A stretch of DNA of 64,000 nt, taken from NCBI GenBank assembly GCA_902363875.1, contig CABJBO010000005.1, forward strand, positions 41,010 to 105,009, in the 5' to 3' direction. The notes under the pieces were generated by a model. The model was not told the DNA's origin. It did not search any database and was given only the letters and a program-made list of their open reading frames with translations. Position numbers and translations under genes: made by a program. The stretch's first letter is position 1; the number at the start of each line of letters is the position of its first letter. The stretch comes from Coriobacteriaceae bacterium. Lineage in GTDB: Bacteria > Actinomycetota > Coriobacteriia > Coriobacteriales > Coriobacteriaceae. Below, in pieces: positions 41,364 to 50,415 of the stretch.

Positions 41364-42257
41364 ATGTCCACCGTCACTACCATCAAGCGCGGCGGCCTCA
41401 CCGCGGCCATCGATTCCATGGGCGCCCAGCTCACGAGCCTTGCCCTCAACGGCAACGAGTATCTGTGGCAGGGCGACCCGGCCTTTTGGGGCAAGCATGC
41501 GCCTATCCTGTTCCCCATCGTGGGATCGCTGCGCAACAACATGGCGACATCTGCGGCCGGCACCTGCGAGATGCCGCGCCATGGACTCGCTCGCATCGTC
41601 GAGCACAAGTTGGTCGAGGTTTCGGAGGACGGCTCCTCGGTAACGTACGAGATCACTGACACGCCCGAGTCGCTCAAGGCGTTCCCGTTCCACTTTAAGC
41701 TCAACATGACCTATGCCCTGACCGGCGACGCCACGCTCACGCAGACCTTTGCCGTCACCAACACCGGCGACGTGGCCCTGCCGTTCTCGGTGGGCGGTCA
41801 TCCTGCATTCAACGTGCCCGCCCCCGGTGCCGAAGACGAGGCGTTCGAGGATTACGAGCTGGCGTTTACCGAGGCTTGGACTAACGAGGCCCCCATCATC
41901 ACGCCCGACGGTCTTATGACGTTCGAGGGCAGCTACAAGGCTCCCGATAACTCGGACGTGCTGCTCATCACGCACCGCAGCTTCGATAACGATGCCATCA
42001 TGTTCACCGATGTCCCGGGTTCCACGCTCACGCTGCGCGGCCGCAAGTCGGGCCACGGCGTCAAGATCGACTTTGAGGGCTTTAAGTACATCGGCGTGTG
42101 GTCTGCCGCCAACGACGCCCCGTTTGTGGCGCTCGAGCCCTGGACCGGTCATACCACCATGGACACCGAGGACGACGTCTTTGAGCACAAGGTCAACACC
42201 ATTACCTTGGCACCGGGTGAGACGGACGTTCGCAGCTTTAGCGTTACCCTGCTCTAG
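41364..42257 (+). CDS. Aldose 1-epimerase family protein (LacX-like)
   Basis: 297 residues. A galactose-mutarotase-like beta-sandwich with GAQLTSLALNGNEYLWQGDPAFW, PRHGLAR, FSVGGHPAFNVP and LEPWTGHTT. The His in PRHG and GGHP and the late Glu-type residue are positioned as in LacX/YphB-like epimerases. It is probably cytoplasmic and interconverts sugar anomers. ATG 41364 has TGGAGGAAG. A degraded copy of the structured RNA element follows the stop. Confidence 0.85.
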   Translation: MSTVTTIKRGGLTAAIDSMGAQLTSLALNGNEYLWQGDPAFWGKHAPILFPIVGSLRNNMATSAAGTCEMPRHGLARIVEHKLVEVSEDGSSVTYEITDTPESLKAFPFHFKLNMTYALTGDATLTQTFAVTNTGDVALPFSVGGHPAFNVPAPGAEDEAFEDYELAFTEAWTNEAPIITPDGLMTFEGSYKAPDNSDVLLITHRSFDNDAIMFTDVPGSTLTLRGRKSGHGVKIDFEGFKYIGVWSAANDAPFVALEPWTGHTTMDTEDDVFEHKVNTITLAPGETDVRSFSVTLL

Positions 42258-42378
42258 AGGTTCCGCCGTTCTAACGAACGACGGACCGGTCGACGCTGCG
42301 CGCCACCCAGAGCGACAATTTGGCATGAAAAAGGCAAGGCATGACCAGAAGGTCTATGCCTTGCCTTTTTCATGCCAA
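42258..42378 (+). ncRNA. Structured element copy B (degraded), ending in a 23-bp perfect hairpin
   Basis: P1 GGTTCCGCCGTTC-TAAC-GAACGACGGACC and linker GTCGACGCTGC match copies A, C and D. The 3' half (CCTTGCTC and the P2' strand) is lacking. Instead a perfect 23-bp stem (42320-42342 with 42356-42378, core AAGGCAAGGCAT) closes it, and the loop also pairs (GACC/GGTC). The rest of the gap to 42513 has a GGGGACAGGTTACTTTGT repeat fragment. Confidence 0.5.
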
Positions 42379-42513
42379 GTGGTACATGGGGACAGGTTAC
42401 TTTGTGCCAATCGTCCTCGTGTGTCTATTAATTTTTCGCGCACATGCCGCGCTGCTGGTTGTTGACGTATATCCTGTCTTATTGTCAGCAAAACGACATA
42501 GGGAAGGCATCAG

Positions 42514-43440
42514 ATGCAACCTCGACTACAGCGCGACGCGCAGGCCCAGCCGGTGTGCAGTCGTCGCATCTTCTTGGGTAGCGCCCTCGCTGCGAGCGCA
42601 ACCGTTGTCGCCGGCGCGCTTGCCGGCTGCCAGCGTCCGTCCACACTCAAGGTGGTCCAGCCCACGACGGGCGGCGGTCGCGATGACCTGTCCGATTCCG
42701 TTATCGGCAAGGATAAGATCCGCATCGGCATGGAGGCGGCCTACGCCCCGTACAACTGGCAGGTTTCCGAGGCCAGCGAGTTCACGATCCCCATCGACAA
42801 CGTGCAGGGCGCCTATGCCGATGGCTACGACGTGCAGATCGCCAAGATCGTCTGCAAGGCTCTCGGCGGCGAGCCCGTTGCCGTCAAGCAGAGCTTCTCG
42901 GGCCTTATCGACTCGCTCAACAACGGCCAGATTGACCTCATCATCGCCGGCATGAGCGCCACGCCCGAGCGCGAGGAGTCGGTCGGCTTCTCCGACCCGT
43001 ACTTCATTGGCTACTTTGGCCTGTTCGTAAAAGAGGGCTCGCCCTACCAGAACGCCACCAAGCTCAGCGACTTCAGTGGTGCCACGGTACTCGGCCAAAA
43101 GGACACCATGCTCGACACCGTCATCGACGAGATCCCGGGCGTCGTCCACAAGAACCCGGTCGATTCGGTTCCCACGGTGTTCTCGAACCTGCTGCAGGGC
43201 ACGTGCGATGCCGTGACCTACAACACCGAGAACGAGAAGGGCTATATGGCCCAAAATCCGGGCATTGTCCCTATTCATTTTGCCGAGGGCGAGGGCTTTA
43301 AGCAGGAGGTCGCGGCAAACGTCGGCTGCCGCAAGGGCTCGGACAAGCTGCTTAAGCTCATCGACAAGACACTCAAGGGCATTAGCCAAGAGGAGCGCGA
43401 CCAAATGTGGGACGCGTGCCTCGATCGTCAGCCGGCATAG
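42514..43440 (+). CDS. Amino acid ABC transporter substrate-binding lipoprotein (Tat-type signal)
   Basis: 308 residues. The signal has a twin-arginine motif CSRRIFLG, a hydrophobic stretch and a lipobox LAGC (Cys at about 39), so it is likely exported folded by Tat and lipid anchored. The SBP_bac_3 domain follows: IRIGMEAAYAPYNW, GYDVQIAKIV, DLIIAGMSATPEREESVGFSDPY and the late ligand-binding block. It is first in a three-gene importer for polar amino acids. SD AGGGAAGG precedes the ATG. Confidence 0.9.
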   Translation: MQPRLQRDAQAQPVCSRRIFLGSALAASATVVAGALAGCQRPSTLKVVQPTTGGGRDDLSDSVIGKDKIRIGMEAAYAPYNWQVSEASEFTIPIDNVQGAYADGYDVQIAKIVCKALGGEPVAVKQSFSGLIDSLNNGQIDLIIAGMSATPEREESVGFSDPYFIGYFGLFVKEGSPYQNATKLSDFSGATVLGQKDTMLDTVIDEIPGVVHKNPVDSVPTVFSNLLQGTCDAVTYNTENEKGYMAQNPGIVPIHFAEGEGFKQEVAANVGCRKGSDKLLKLIDKTLKGISQEERDQMWDACLDRQPA

Positions 43441-43449
43441 GGAGGCAGC

Positions 43450-44598
43450 ATGAAAACCATCAATCGTCTGGCCTCCTTTACCAAGGCCGACCACCGCTAT
43501 GTGTACCTGGGCACGAGCGTTATCGCGGCGCTCGGCCTGGTGTTTAGCCAGCGCAACCCCACGCCGCTGAGCTTCTTGGCGCCTACGGGCGTGTTCCAAG
43601 ACTGCCTCTGGGCAATCCTTTGGGCCTGGCTCGTCGTGTCGGCGGCGGCGCTCGTCACCAAACTCATGCACTGGAATGACTATCGCGAAACGTCGCCGTT
43701 TGCTTCCGAGCGCTTTCGTCGCGGCGCGCGCCTGGGCAGCTATGTCGTGGTCGCCATTGCGGCGATCTTCTTTATCGACCGTTGCGTCATGTCGTTTATC
43801 GACCTGGTGCAGGTGAGCATTGTCTCGGATTCCAACCCCAGCGACTTTTTGTCGAGCCTGGTCTACATGACCTACAAGAGTGGCGACTTCTTTATCCGCG
43901 GTATCGAGATCACCATCGCGCTTGCGACCTTCGGTACCGTCATCGCATTCTTCCTGGCGCTGCTCTTTGTGTTCCTGCGTATTCAGACCTTTGACCGCGT
44001 GGACAACGACCTGGTGCGCTTCTTTAAGAGTATCGGCCGCGGCTTTGCGACCATCTACTCCACCATCGTGCGCGGCACGCCCATGATGGTCCAGGGCCTG
44101 CTCATCTATTACGCGGGCTTTACCGTTTTGCGCGGCATGGGCTTCGAGACCGCTCAGGCCAACCAGATCTGGAGTACCTTCACCGCCGGCCTCGTCACCA
44201 TCTCGCTCAACTCCACCGCCTACATGATGGAGGTCCTGCGCGGCGGCATCGAGTCCATCGATCCCGGCCAGGCCGAGGCAGCGCGCTCGCTGGGCCTGTC
44301 GCAGTGGCAGGCCATGCGCAAAGTCGTGTTCCCCCAAGGCATTAAAAACGCGATTCCGGCGCTCACCAACGAGCTCATCATCAACATTAAGGACTCGTCG
44401 GTGCTCTCGGTCATCGGCGTGTTCGACCTTATGTACGCTACTACCACGGTCGCCGGCGTGTACTACCGCCAGATGGAGGTCTACTGCGTGGCGCTCGTGG
44501 TCTACCTGATCCTGACACTCGTGGCGAGCCGCCTGCTCGAAGCCTTTGGCAAAAAGCTGGGCGCCGAGGCCCCTGCCACGCTGCCCAGCTCCAACTAG
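43450..44598 (+). CDS. Amino acid ABC transporter permease (HisM/GlnP type)
   Basis: 382 residues, longer than the usual ~220 because ~140 residues with two or three extra hydrophobic segments precede the BPD_transp_1 domain. The core has [38 protein letters not shown] and the EAA loop [33 protein letters not shown]. It forms the membrane channel with the lipoprotein upstream (9 bp gap) and the ATPase downstream. Confidence 0.9.
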   Translation: MKTINRLASFTKADHRYVYLGTSVIAALGLVFSQRNPTPLSFLAPTGVFQDCLWAILWAWLVVSAAALVTKLMHWNDYRETSPFASERFRRGARLGSYVVVAIAAIFFIDRCVMSFIDLVQVSIVSDSNPSDFLSSLVYMTYKSGDFFIRGIEITIALATFGTVIAFFLALLFVFLRIQTFDRVDNDLVRFFKSIGRGFATIYSTIVRGTPMMVQGLLIYYAGFTVLRGMGFETAQANQIWSTFTAGLVTISLNSTAYMMEVLRGGIESIDPGQAEAARSLGLSQWQAMRKVVFPQGIKNAIPALTNELIINIKDSSVLSVIGVFDLMYATTTVAGVYYRQMEVYCVALVVYLILTLVASRLLEAFGKKLGAEAPATLPSSN

Positions 44599-44620
44599 GC
44601 GCAAGACGAGGAGAATCATC

Positions 44621-45406
44621 ATGGCAGATACCGCCACTACCGGCACTGCGGCAGCCGTGCAAAACCAAGAGCCGCTTATCCGCGTCGAGGGCCTGCGCAA
44701 GAGCTTTGGCTCACTCGAGGTACTCAAGGGCATCGACCTGTCCGTCAATTCCGGTGAGGTTGTCACCATCATCGGCGCCTCGGGCTCGGGCAAATCGACC
44801 TTCCTGCGCTGCCTCAACCTGCTCGAGACCCCGGACGCGGGCCACATCTGGTTCCACGGCCAGGACCTCACGGCCGAGCGCTGCAATATCAATAAACTGC
44901 GCGAGGACATCGGCATGGTGTTCCAGGGCTTCAACCTGTTCAACAACATGGACGTGCTCGACAACTGCACGCTCGCGCCCGTCACGCTCAAAAAGATGAG
45001 CAAGGCCGAGGCCGAGAAGGTCGCGATGGAGCATCTGACGAGCGTGGGACTCGAAAAGTTCGCGCACGCCGCCGTTGGTCGCCTGTCCGGTGGTCAAAAA
45101 CAGCGCGTGGCCATCGCTCGTGCCCTATGTATGAATCCGCAGATCATGCTGTTCGACGAGCCGACCTCCGCGCTCGACCCCGAGATCGTGGGCGAGGTGC
45201 TCGAGGTCATGCGCAAGCTCGCCGCCGACGGCATGACCATGGTCGTCGTCACGCACGAGATGGCCTTTGCCCGCACGGTGTCCGACCGCGTGGTCTTTAT
45301 GGACAAGGGCGTGGTGCTCGAGGATGCCGCGCCGGCCGAGCTCTTCGGCAACCCCAAACACCAGCGCACTCGTGAGTTCCTCTCTCGCTATCTCGAGGAC
45401 AAATAA
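44621..45406 (+). CDS. Amino acid ABC transporter ATP-binding protein (GlnQ type)
   Basis: 261 residues. Walker A is GASGSGKST; the Q-loop is in [10 protein letters not shown], signature LSGGQKQR, Walker [15 protein letters not shown] and H-loop VTHEM. The N-terminal ~18 residues are extra. ATG 44621 with GAGGAG chosen over an upstream start inside the permease gene. It powers the importer encoded by the two preceding genes. Confidence 0.92.
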   Translation: MADTATTGTAAAVQNQEPLIRVEGLRKSFGSLEVLKGIDLSVNSGEVVTIIGASGSGKSTFLRCLNLLETPDAGHIWFHGQDLTAERCNINKLREDIGMVFQGFNLFNNMDVLDNCTLAPVTLKKMSKAEAEKVAMEHLTSVGLEKFAHAAVGRLSGGQKQRVAIARALCMNPQIMLFDEPTSALDPEIVGEVLEVMRKLAADGMTMVVVTHEMAFARTVSDRVVFMDKGVVLEDAAPAELFGNPKHQRTREFLSRYLEDK

Positions 45407-45431
45407 CCGACCGCAAACGCTTACGTTGCAG

Positions 45432-45453
45432 GGCCGCTCCCGTGGGGCGGCCT
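45432..45453 (+). terminator. Terminator after the ABC importer operon
   Basis: GGCCGCTCCC-GT-GGGGCGGCC followed by TTTG; 25 bp after the ATPase stop. Confidence 0.55.
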
Positions 45454-45478
45454 TTGTCGTCACAATCGAAAGGATGTC

Positions 45479-46894
45479 ATGGCCGAGGTTTGGCGCTTCT
45501 TTGCGCATGAGGACGATTTTGCCGATATAGACGAGGCCGGCGCGTGCGAGCGCTTGGGCCGCGTGCTGTCGTTTCCGACCATTTCGAGCATGGATGCCGA
45601 GGCGGTGGATTGGCAGCCCTTCGATGACCTGCGCGCCTATATGCAGCAGGCCTGGCCGCGCGTGTTTGCGGCGGGCGAGGTCGAGCTTATCGATCATTCG
45701 CTATTGGTGACGCTTGCCGGCAGCGATCCGGCTCTCAAGCCCGTTATGCTCATGGGTCACATGGACGTGGTCCCCGTGGTGCCCGGCACCGAGGCTGACT
45801 GGACGCACGCTCCCTTTAGCGGACATGTGGACGACACCTACATTTGGGGTCGCGGCGCCATCGACATGAAAGACCAGGTCGCGGGCATTCTCGAGGCGGT
45901 TGAGTATGCGTTGGCGCACGGTTGGGAGCACAAGCGTTCGCTGCTGCTGGCTTTTGGCCAGGACGAGGAAACCACGCAGTACGGCGCGGGGGCGATCGGT
46001 CGCGTGCTCGAGGAGCGCGGTATTGAACTTGAATACCTGATCGACGAGGGTGACTACCGTATCGTTTCGGCTGCCGAGTACGGCGCGGGCGAGGGCTGGC
46101 TTATGCATGCCGACCTTGCCGAGAAGGGCTACGCCGATATTGTGCTCAAGACGAAGAGCGAGGGCGGGCATTCGTCCAACCCCTACGGCGGCACATCGCT
46201 CGAGGTACTGAGCCGCGCTATCGCCGCAATCTGCGATATCGAGTGGCCGACGCGCATGGCCGATCTGCTTGCCGCACAGCTTGTCGAGCTGGGGCTCTAC
46301 TCGGCCGACGAGATTGCCTCCAACAAGGACACCATCGTGTGCGAGTGCCTCGCCAGCAAAAAACTCTACCCGCTCGTGACCACTACCTGCGCGCCCACGC
46401 AGATCGAGGGCGGCAGCGCTGGCGCTAACGTGATGCCACAGGATATGTGGGCCAACATTAACTTTCGCATGCTCGAGGGCACGAGCGTGGCCGACGTTGT
46501 GGCGCGCTGCCGTGAGGCGGTTGCCGGGGCGGACCTTGCCGGTCGTGTCGAAGTGGAGCTGGGCCCCGGCAGCTCCGAGCCCTCGCCGTCCCCGCGCATC
46601 GGTGGTCCCGGCCTCGAGGCGGTTCGCTCCATCGCCGCCCGCTATTTCCGCGATCCAAAGGGGACGGAGGAAAACGGATCATCCGAGCCGTTGGCGATTG
46701 TCCCCTCGACCGTGATCGGCGCGACCGACGCTGCCAACTACCAGCACATTTGCTCCGAATGCATTCGTTTTTCGGCGTTTGTGGTCGACGATGACGAGTG
46801 CGACCGCGGCGTCCACGGCACCAACGAGCGCATCACCCGCCGCGCCTACCTCCAGGGTGTTCGCTTCCTCATCGCCCTGCTTCAAACGCTCTAG
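45479..46894 (+). CDS. M20-family metallopeptidase
   Basis: 471 residues. MLMGHMDVVPVVPG gives the first Zn-binding His with catalytic Asp, WGRGAIDMKD the bridging Asp, and GQDEETTQYGAG the catalytic Glu pair. A dimerisation domain with GGHSSNP follows, then a late metal-binding His. Length and motifs fit M20 carboxypeptidase/dipeptidase proteins (ArgE/CPG2 clan). Its place after an amino acid importer suggests peptide or amino acid derivative turnover. A hydrophilic N terminus shows it is cytoplasmic. Confidence 0.88.
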   Translation: MAEVWRFFAHEDDFADIDEAGACERLGRVLSFPTISSMDAEAVDWQPFDDLRAYMQQAWPRVFAAGEVELIDHSLLVTLAGSDPALKPVMLMGHMDVVPVVPGTEADWTHAPFSGHVDDTYIWGRGAIDMKDQVAGILEAVEYALAHGWEHKRSLLLAFGQDEETTQYGAGAIGRVLEERGIELEYLIDEGDYRIVSAAEYGAGEGWLMHADLAEKGYADIVLKTKSEGGHSSNPYGGTSLEVLSRAIAAICDIEWPTRMADLLAAQLVELGLYSADEIASNKDTIVCECLASKKLYPLVTTTCAPTQIEGGSAGANVMPQDMWANINFRMLEGTSVADVVARCREAVAGADLAGRVEVELGPGSSEPSPSPRIGGPGLEAVRSIAARYFRDPKGTEENGSSEPLAIVPSTVIGATDAANYQHICSECIRFSAFVVDDDECDRGVHGTNERITRRAYLQGVRFLIALLQTL

Positions 46895-46921
46895 AATGTG
46901 ACAAAGCGACAGTCTCTTTGT

Positions 46922-46976
46922 TAGCCGTTGGGGACGCTCTTAAACGACTAGCCGTTAAGGAACGTCCCCAACGGCT
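46922..46976. repeat. ~55-bp palindromic repeat, copy 1 (upstream of prfA)
   Basis: TAGCCGTTGGGGACG...CGTCCCCAACGGCTA, with inner ACGACTAGCCGTTA. The copy at 48453 shares most bases. Preceded by a TGTGACAAAGCGACAGTCTCTTT fragment at 46897. The remaining 46977-47185 holds only the prfA leader. Confidence 0.65.
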
Positions 46977-47185
46977 ACGTCCACTCATTCCGTGCGGGTT
47001 ATATGCAGGTTTGCCTGCGCACGCTATCATGTATGGGTTAGACCGCAACTATGTACCCCATACGCGAAGGGATGCGCATGTATCTGAAGATCGACATGTT
47101 CTAGCCGGGCTTACCCCCGCAGTGGCGCCGTGCGCCCCATCAGCTCTGCCGATTTTCACCTTCACGCATATAAAGGAGTCCCGCC

Positions 47186-48253
47186 ATGCGCGACAAGCTC
47201 GAAAAGATTATCAAGGCCTACGAGGAGCTCGAGAAGAAGCTTTCCGACCCGGCCGTCGCCTCCGATATCAAGGAGTTCACGCGTCTCAACAAGGAGTACG
47301 CGCACCAGTCCGACCTCATCGCCGCCTCGCGCGAGTACATCGGCGCGCTCGATGACATCGAGGCTGCCAAGGAAATGCTCCACGATACTACCGATGCCGA
47401 TGAGAAGGAGATGCTCCAGATGGACATCTCCGAAAACGAGGCCAAGCTTCCCCAGCTCGAGGAAGACATTAAGTACATGCTCATCCCGAGCGACCCCAAC
47501 GACGACAAGAACACCATCGTCGAGATTCGCTCCGCCGCCGGTGGCGACGAGGCGGCCATCTTCGCCGGCGACCTGTACAAGATGTATCAGCGCTTCTGCG
47601 AGTCGCGCGGCTGGAAGACCACCGTGCTCGACTCCAGCCCCAGCGAGGCCGGCGGCTTTAAGTCCATTGAGTTCAAGGTCGAGGGCGACCGCGTCTACTC
47701 CGTCATGAAGTTCGAGTCCGGCGTGCACCGCGTCCAGCGCGTTCCCAAGACCGAGTCCCAGGGCCGTATCCAGACCTCCACGGCAACTGTCGCCGTGCTT
47801 CCCGAGGCCGAGGAGATCGACGTCCAGATCAACCAGTCCGACCTGCGCATCGACACCTACTGCGCCTCCGGCCCTGGCGGTCAGTGCGTTAACACCACTT
47901 ATTCCGCCGTGCGCATCACCCACCTTCCCACCAACACCGTGGTGCAGTCGCAGGAACAGCGCTCCCAGATCCAGAACCGCGAGGTCTGCATGCAGATGCT
48001 GCGCGCCCGCCTGTACGAGATGGAGCTCGAGAAGCAGCAGGCGGAGCTCGGTGCCGAGCGCCAGAGCCAGATCGGCCACGGCAACCGTTCCGAGAAGATC
48101 CGTACCTACAACCAGCCCCAGGACCGCGTGACCGATCACCGCATCGGCTTCAACTCCACCTACAACGGCGTCCTCCTGGGCGACCAGCTCGGCACCGTCA
48201 TCGAGGCGCTCGCCGCCGCCGAGCGAGCCGAGAAGCTGGCTCAGGCTGTCTAG
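47186..48253 (+). CDS. prfA: Peptide chain release factor 1
   Basis: 355 residues. The class-specific stop-codon region and GGQ loop (GPGGQCVNTTYSAVRITHLPT) are present, with AAGGDEAAIFAGDLYKMY and RVPKTESQGRIQTSTATVAVLPE typical of RF1. It reads UAA/UAG and releases the peptide on the ribosome. ATG 47186 has AAAGGAG. The gene that methylates its GGQ glutamine (prmC) follows. A structured element (copy C) starts just after the stop. Confidence 0.95.
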   Translation: MRDKLEKIIKAYEELEKKLSDPAVASDIKEFTRLNKEYAHQSDLIAASREYIGALDDIEAAKEMLHDTTDADEKEMLQMDISENEAKLPQLEEDIKYMLIPSDPNDDKNTIVEIRSAAGGDEAAIFAGDLYKMYQRFCESRGWKTTVLDSSPSEAGGFKSIEFKVEGDRVYSVMKFESGVHRVQRVPKTESQGRIQTSTATVAVLPEAEEIDVQINQSDLRIDTYCASGPGGQCVNTTYSAVRITHLPTNTVVQSQEQRSQIQNREVCMQMLRARLYEMELEKQQAELGAERQSQIGHGNRSEKIRTYNQPQDRVTDHRIGFNSTYNGVLLGDQLGTVIEALAAAERAEKLAQAV

Positions 48254-48254
48254 T

Positions 48255-48403
48255 GGGTTACGGCGTTTTACCAAACGCCGTAACAGCTCGACGCTGCAAA
48301 CGCCCCTAAGCGGCAATCTGACGTTCAATCGTCGGTCGCGTACAAAAGTACGCTTCCCTCCTCTTTCACGTCACCTTGCTCGCTTAGGGGCGTTTTCGCT
48401 GAC
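48255..48403 (+). ncRNA. Structured 3'-UTR element, copy C (after prfA)
   Basis: P1 GTTACGGCGTTT-TACC-AAACGCCGTAAC; linker CTCGACGCTGC; P2 GCCCCTAAGC/GCTTAGGGGC; conserved GGCAATCTG and CCTTGCTC; P3 TGACGT/ACGTCA; P4 GCGTAC-AAAA-GTACGC; ends GTTTTCGCTGAC. P1, P2, P3 and P4 all keep pairing though their bases differ from copies A and D. Confidence 0.65.
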
Positions 48404-48452
48404 GTATGCTCAACCTGTGGCGGGGCACTCATTGGGGACAGACTTAAATGAG

Positions 48453-48508
48453 TAGTCGTTGGGGACGTTCTTAAACGACTAGTCGAATAAGAACGTCCCC
48501 AATGACTA
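48453..48508. repeat. ~56-bp palindromic repeat, copy 2 (downstream of prfA)
   Basis: TAGTCGTTGGGGACGTTCTT and AAGAACGTCCCCAATGACTA form long imperfect arms around AACGACTAGTCG. Same orientation as copy 1, so the two flank prfA. Confidence 0.65.
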
Positions 48509-48586
48509 GGTTGGGTAAATTACTAATTGAATTTATTTAATCTGCTTTGTTGGAAATTAAGCTATTTACCTGCTTAAGGTAATTGA

Positions 48587-48760
48587 CGGCATAAGTCCGC
48601 TATCGAAAATATTGCTCAAAATATCGTTCAAGAAGTCGCGGGGCGATTTTTGATGCGTCGCGCGTCAAGCGATGTGGCAAGTTCTTGGTTAGATATTGGT
48701 CAGTTTTGGGGCAACCTTGCCAAAAGCTTGACGGATGCAGATTTAGACGTCGACGAATGA
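48587..48760 (+). pseudogene. AT-rich remnant with a 35- to 58-codon open frame, unknown
   Basis: The frame is open from the TGA at 48584 to the TGA at 48758. It encodes a coherent peptide (...KSAIENIAQNIVQEVAGRF, then MRRASSDVASSWLDIGQFWG, ending DADLDVDE) with one ATG at 48653 and no good SD. Base composition is clearly lower in GC than neighbours. It looks like the tail of a lost gene. The flanks 48509-48586 and 48761-48899 show no other gene. Confidence 0.3.
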
Positions 48761-48899
48761 ACACTCTAGGCAGGCTCCAAGCAAAATTCTGGGCTGATTC
48801 TCGATAATCGCCTTCAATCGCCCCTTGCCAAGCGCTGGCCTCGCTTACAATCTGCTCCGACATTCGCGCGCCGTCCGGCGCTTAAGAGGGGAGGGCCCC

Positions 48900-50150
48900 A
48901 TGGCAAACGAGATCTGGACCATCAAGCGTTGTCTCGAGTGGACCAAGGAGTACCTGGCCGAGCGCGGCGAGGAGCACCCCCGTCTTTCTGCCGAGTGGCT
49001 GCTGTGCGCCGCCACGGGCCTGGCGCGCATTGACCTATATATGCGTATGGACGAGACGCTTAACGCGGCCCAGCTCGAGACCATGCATGCGGCCGTTGTC
49101 CGCCGCGCTAAGGGCGAGCCGCTGCAATACATCACGGGCAGCACGCAGTTTCGCATGATCGACGTCGCGTGCGCCCCCGGTGTGCTCATTCCGCGCCCCG
49201 AGACCGAGATGCTCGTCGAGGAAGTCCTCAATTATCTGGATGCCGAGGTACTGAGCCCCGAGGCCGCTGCCCGTCAGCGTGTTGAGCTGCCTTGGAACGA
49301 TGAGGTCGAGGAGGCACGCAAGGCCGAGGCCGCATTGGCCGACGAGCGAGCGACGGCCGAGCGCCGTGCCGCCAACCTCACAGCTGCCGACGAGGCGGCG
49401 CTAGGCGGCGATGTGCTGGGCAGTCGCGCTTATGCCGAGGAACTGGCCGATCGCGAGGCCGAGGAAGCCGCCGCGCAGGCGGCAGAAGCAGAGGCCATGG
49501 AAACCCCCGAGCCCGAGCTCGACGAATACGGCATCGCCATTGAGGGTGCCGACCAGGAGACGGTTTCAGCTCAGGATGCCGCTGCGCCTGCCCCAGCCGA
49601 GCCCCGCACTGCTCGCGTTCTCGAGGTCGGCTGCGGCACGGGCTGCATCTCGCTCTCTCTTGCTTGGGAGCGCCGCGGCCACGTTACCTGCACCGCTACC
49701 GATATTGAGCCGCGTGCTATCGATCTGGCCACCAAAAACCGCGACGCGCTCGGCCTCACGGCAGATGAGGTTGCCTTCAGCCTCACCAACCTGGTGAGCT
49801 CCATTCCCCACGACGAGTGGGGCACCTTCGACGTGCTCGTCTCCAACCCGCCTTACATCCCGACCGACGTTATGCGCTCGCTGCCGCACGAGGTCAAGGA
49901 CTTCGAGCCCGATTTGGCGCTCGAGGGCGGTGCCGATGGCCTGGATATCTTCCGCCGCCTGCTCAATGCGGCGCCCTATATGCTGCGCGCCGGCGGCCTG
50001 TTTGCCTGCGAGCTCTACGAGGGTGCCCTCGACGCTGCCGCCGAGCTCTGCCGCCAGGCGGGTCTATCGGATGTGCGCATCGTCCGCGACCTCACCGATC
50101 GCCCCCGCATCGTTCGAGCCGTCGTCACCGAGCCCAAGCAACGCCAGTAA
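48900..50150 (+). CDS. prmC: Release factor glutamine methyltransferase PrmC with large acidic insert
   Basis: 416 residues against ~280-290 usual. The N-terminal domain (1-112) has LQYITGSTQF and GVLIPRPETEMLVEE. The SAM domain starts at about 238 with VLEVGCGTGCISLSL, and the catalytic NPPY is at 316-319 (VSNPPYIPTD). Residues ~114-236 are an insert rich in Ala and Glu (many heptads; likely helical or disordered). It methylates the GGQ glutamine of RF1/RF2. ATG 48900 has AGAGGGGAGG. Confidence 0.88.
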   Translation: MANEIWTIKRCLEWTKEYLAERGEEHPRLSAEWLLCAATGLARIDLYMRMDETLNAAQLETMHAAVVRRAKGEPLQYITGSTQFRMIDVACAPGVLIPRPETEMLVEEVLNYLDAEVLSPEAAARQRVELPWNDEVEEARKAEAALADERATAERRAANLTAADEAALGGDVLGSRAYAEELADREAEEAAAQAAEAEAMETPEPELDEYGIAIEGADQETVSAQDAAAPAPAEPRTARVLEVGCGTGCISLSLAWERRGHVTCTATDIEPRAIDLATKNRDALGLTADEVAFSLTNLVSSIPHDEWGTFDVLVSNPPYIPTDVMRSLPHEVKDFEPDLALEGGADGLDIFRRLLNAAPYMLRAGGLFACELYEGALDAAAELCRQAGLSDVRIVRDLTDRPRIVRAVVTEPKQRQ

Positions 50151-50164
50151 TATTTATTAACTGG

Positions 50165-50193
50165 TTAGCAAAAATTATAAAGTAGTTTATAAT
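50165..50193 (+). promoter_or_regulatory. hicAB promoter with operator palindrome
   Basis: TTAGCA (50165-50170), a 17-bp spacer, TATAAT (50188-50193). ATTATAAA-GTAG-TTTATAAT (50174-50193) is a perfect palindrome covering the -10, a likely HicB site. Confidence 0.65.
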
Positions 50194-50218
50194 TAGGACG
50201 GCTGAAAGAGGTCGGCCC

Positions 50219-50404
50219 ATGCAACCTCCTACCTTTCGGGAAATCATTGCCCTACTCAAGCACGATGGATTCGTGAAGGTCGCGCAAGTCGGTAGTCATG
50301 CTAAGTATGTTTCTGGTGACCGCGTTGTCACCGTGAACGGCTCTGGTGGTGATCGACCAAAGAAGGGCACGTGGGCAAGTATTCGTCGCCAAGCTGGATG
50401 GTAG
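50219..50404 (+). CDS. hicA: HicA-type mRNA interferase toxin
   Basis: 61 residues, the normal HicA size. A dsRBD-like fold with the catalytic His27 in VGSHAKY and PKKGTWASIRRQAG at the C terminus. It cleaves mRNA when free of HicB. It starts 26 bp after the -10 box; the next gene is 12 bp downstream, forming a toxin-antitoxin operon. Confidence 0.87.
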   Translation: MQPPTFREIIALLKHDGFVKVAQVGSHAKYVSGDRVVTVNGSGGDRPKKGTWASIRRQAGW

Positions 50405-50415
50405 TTGGAGGCAAA

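Noticed and set aside
48600..48863. 87-codon minus-strand frame between prfA and prmC
   Set aside because: No ribosome site, composition unlike genes here, and the plus-strand frame in the same DNA is more coherent.
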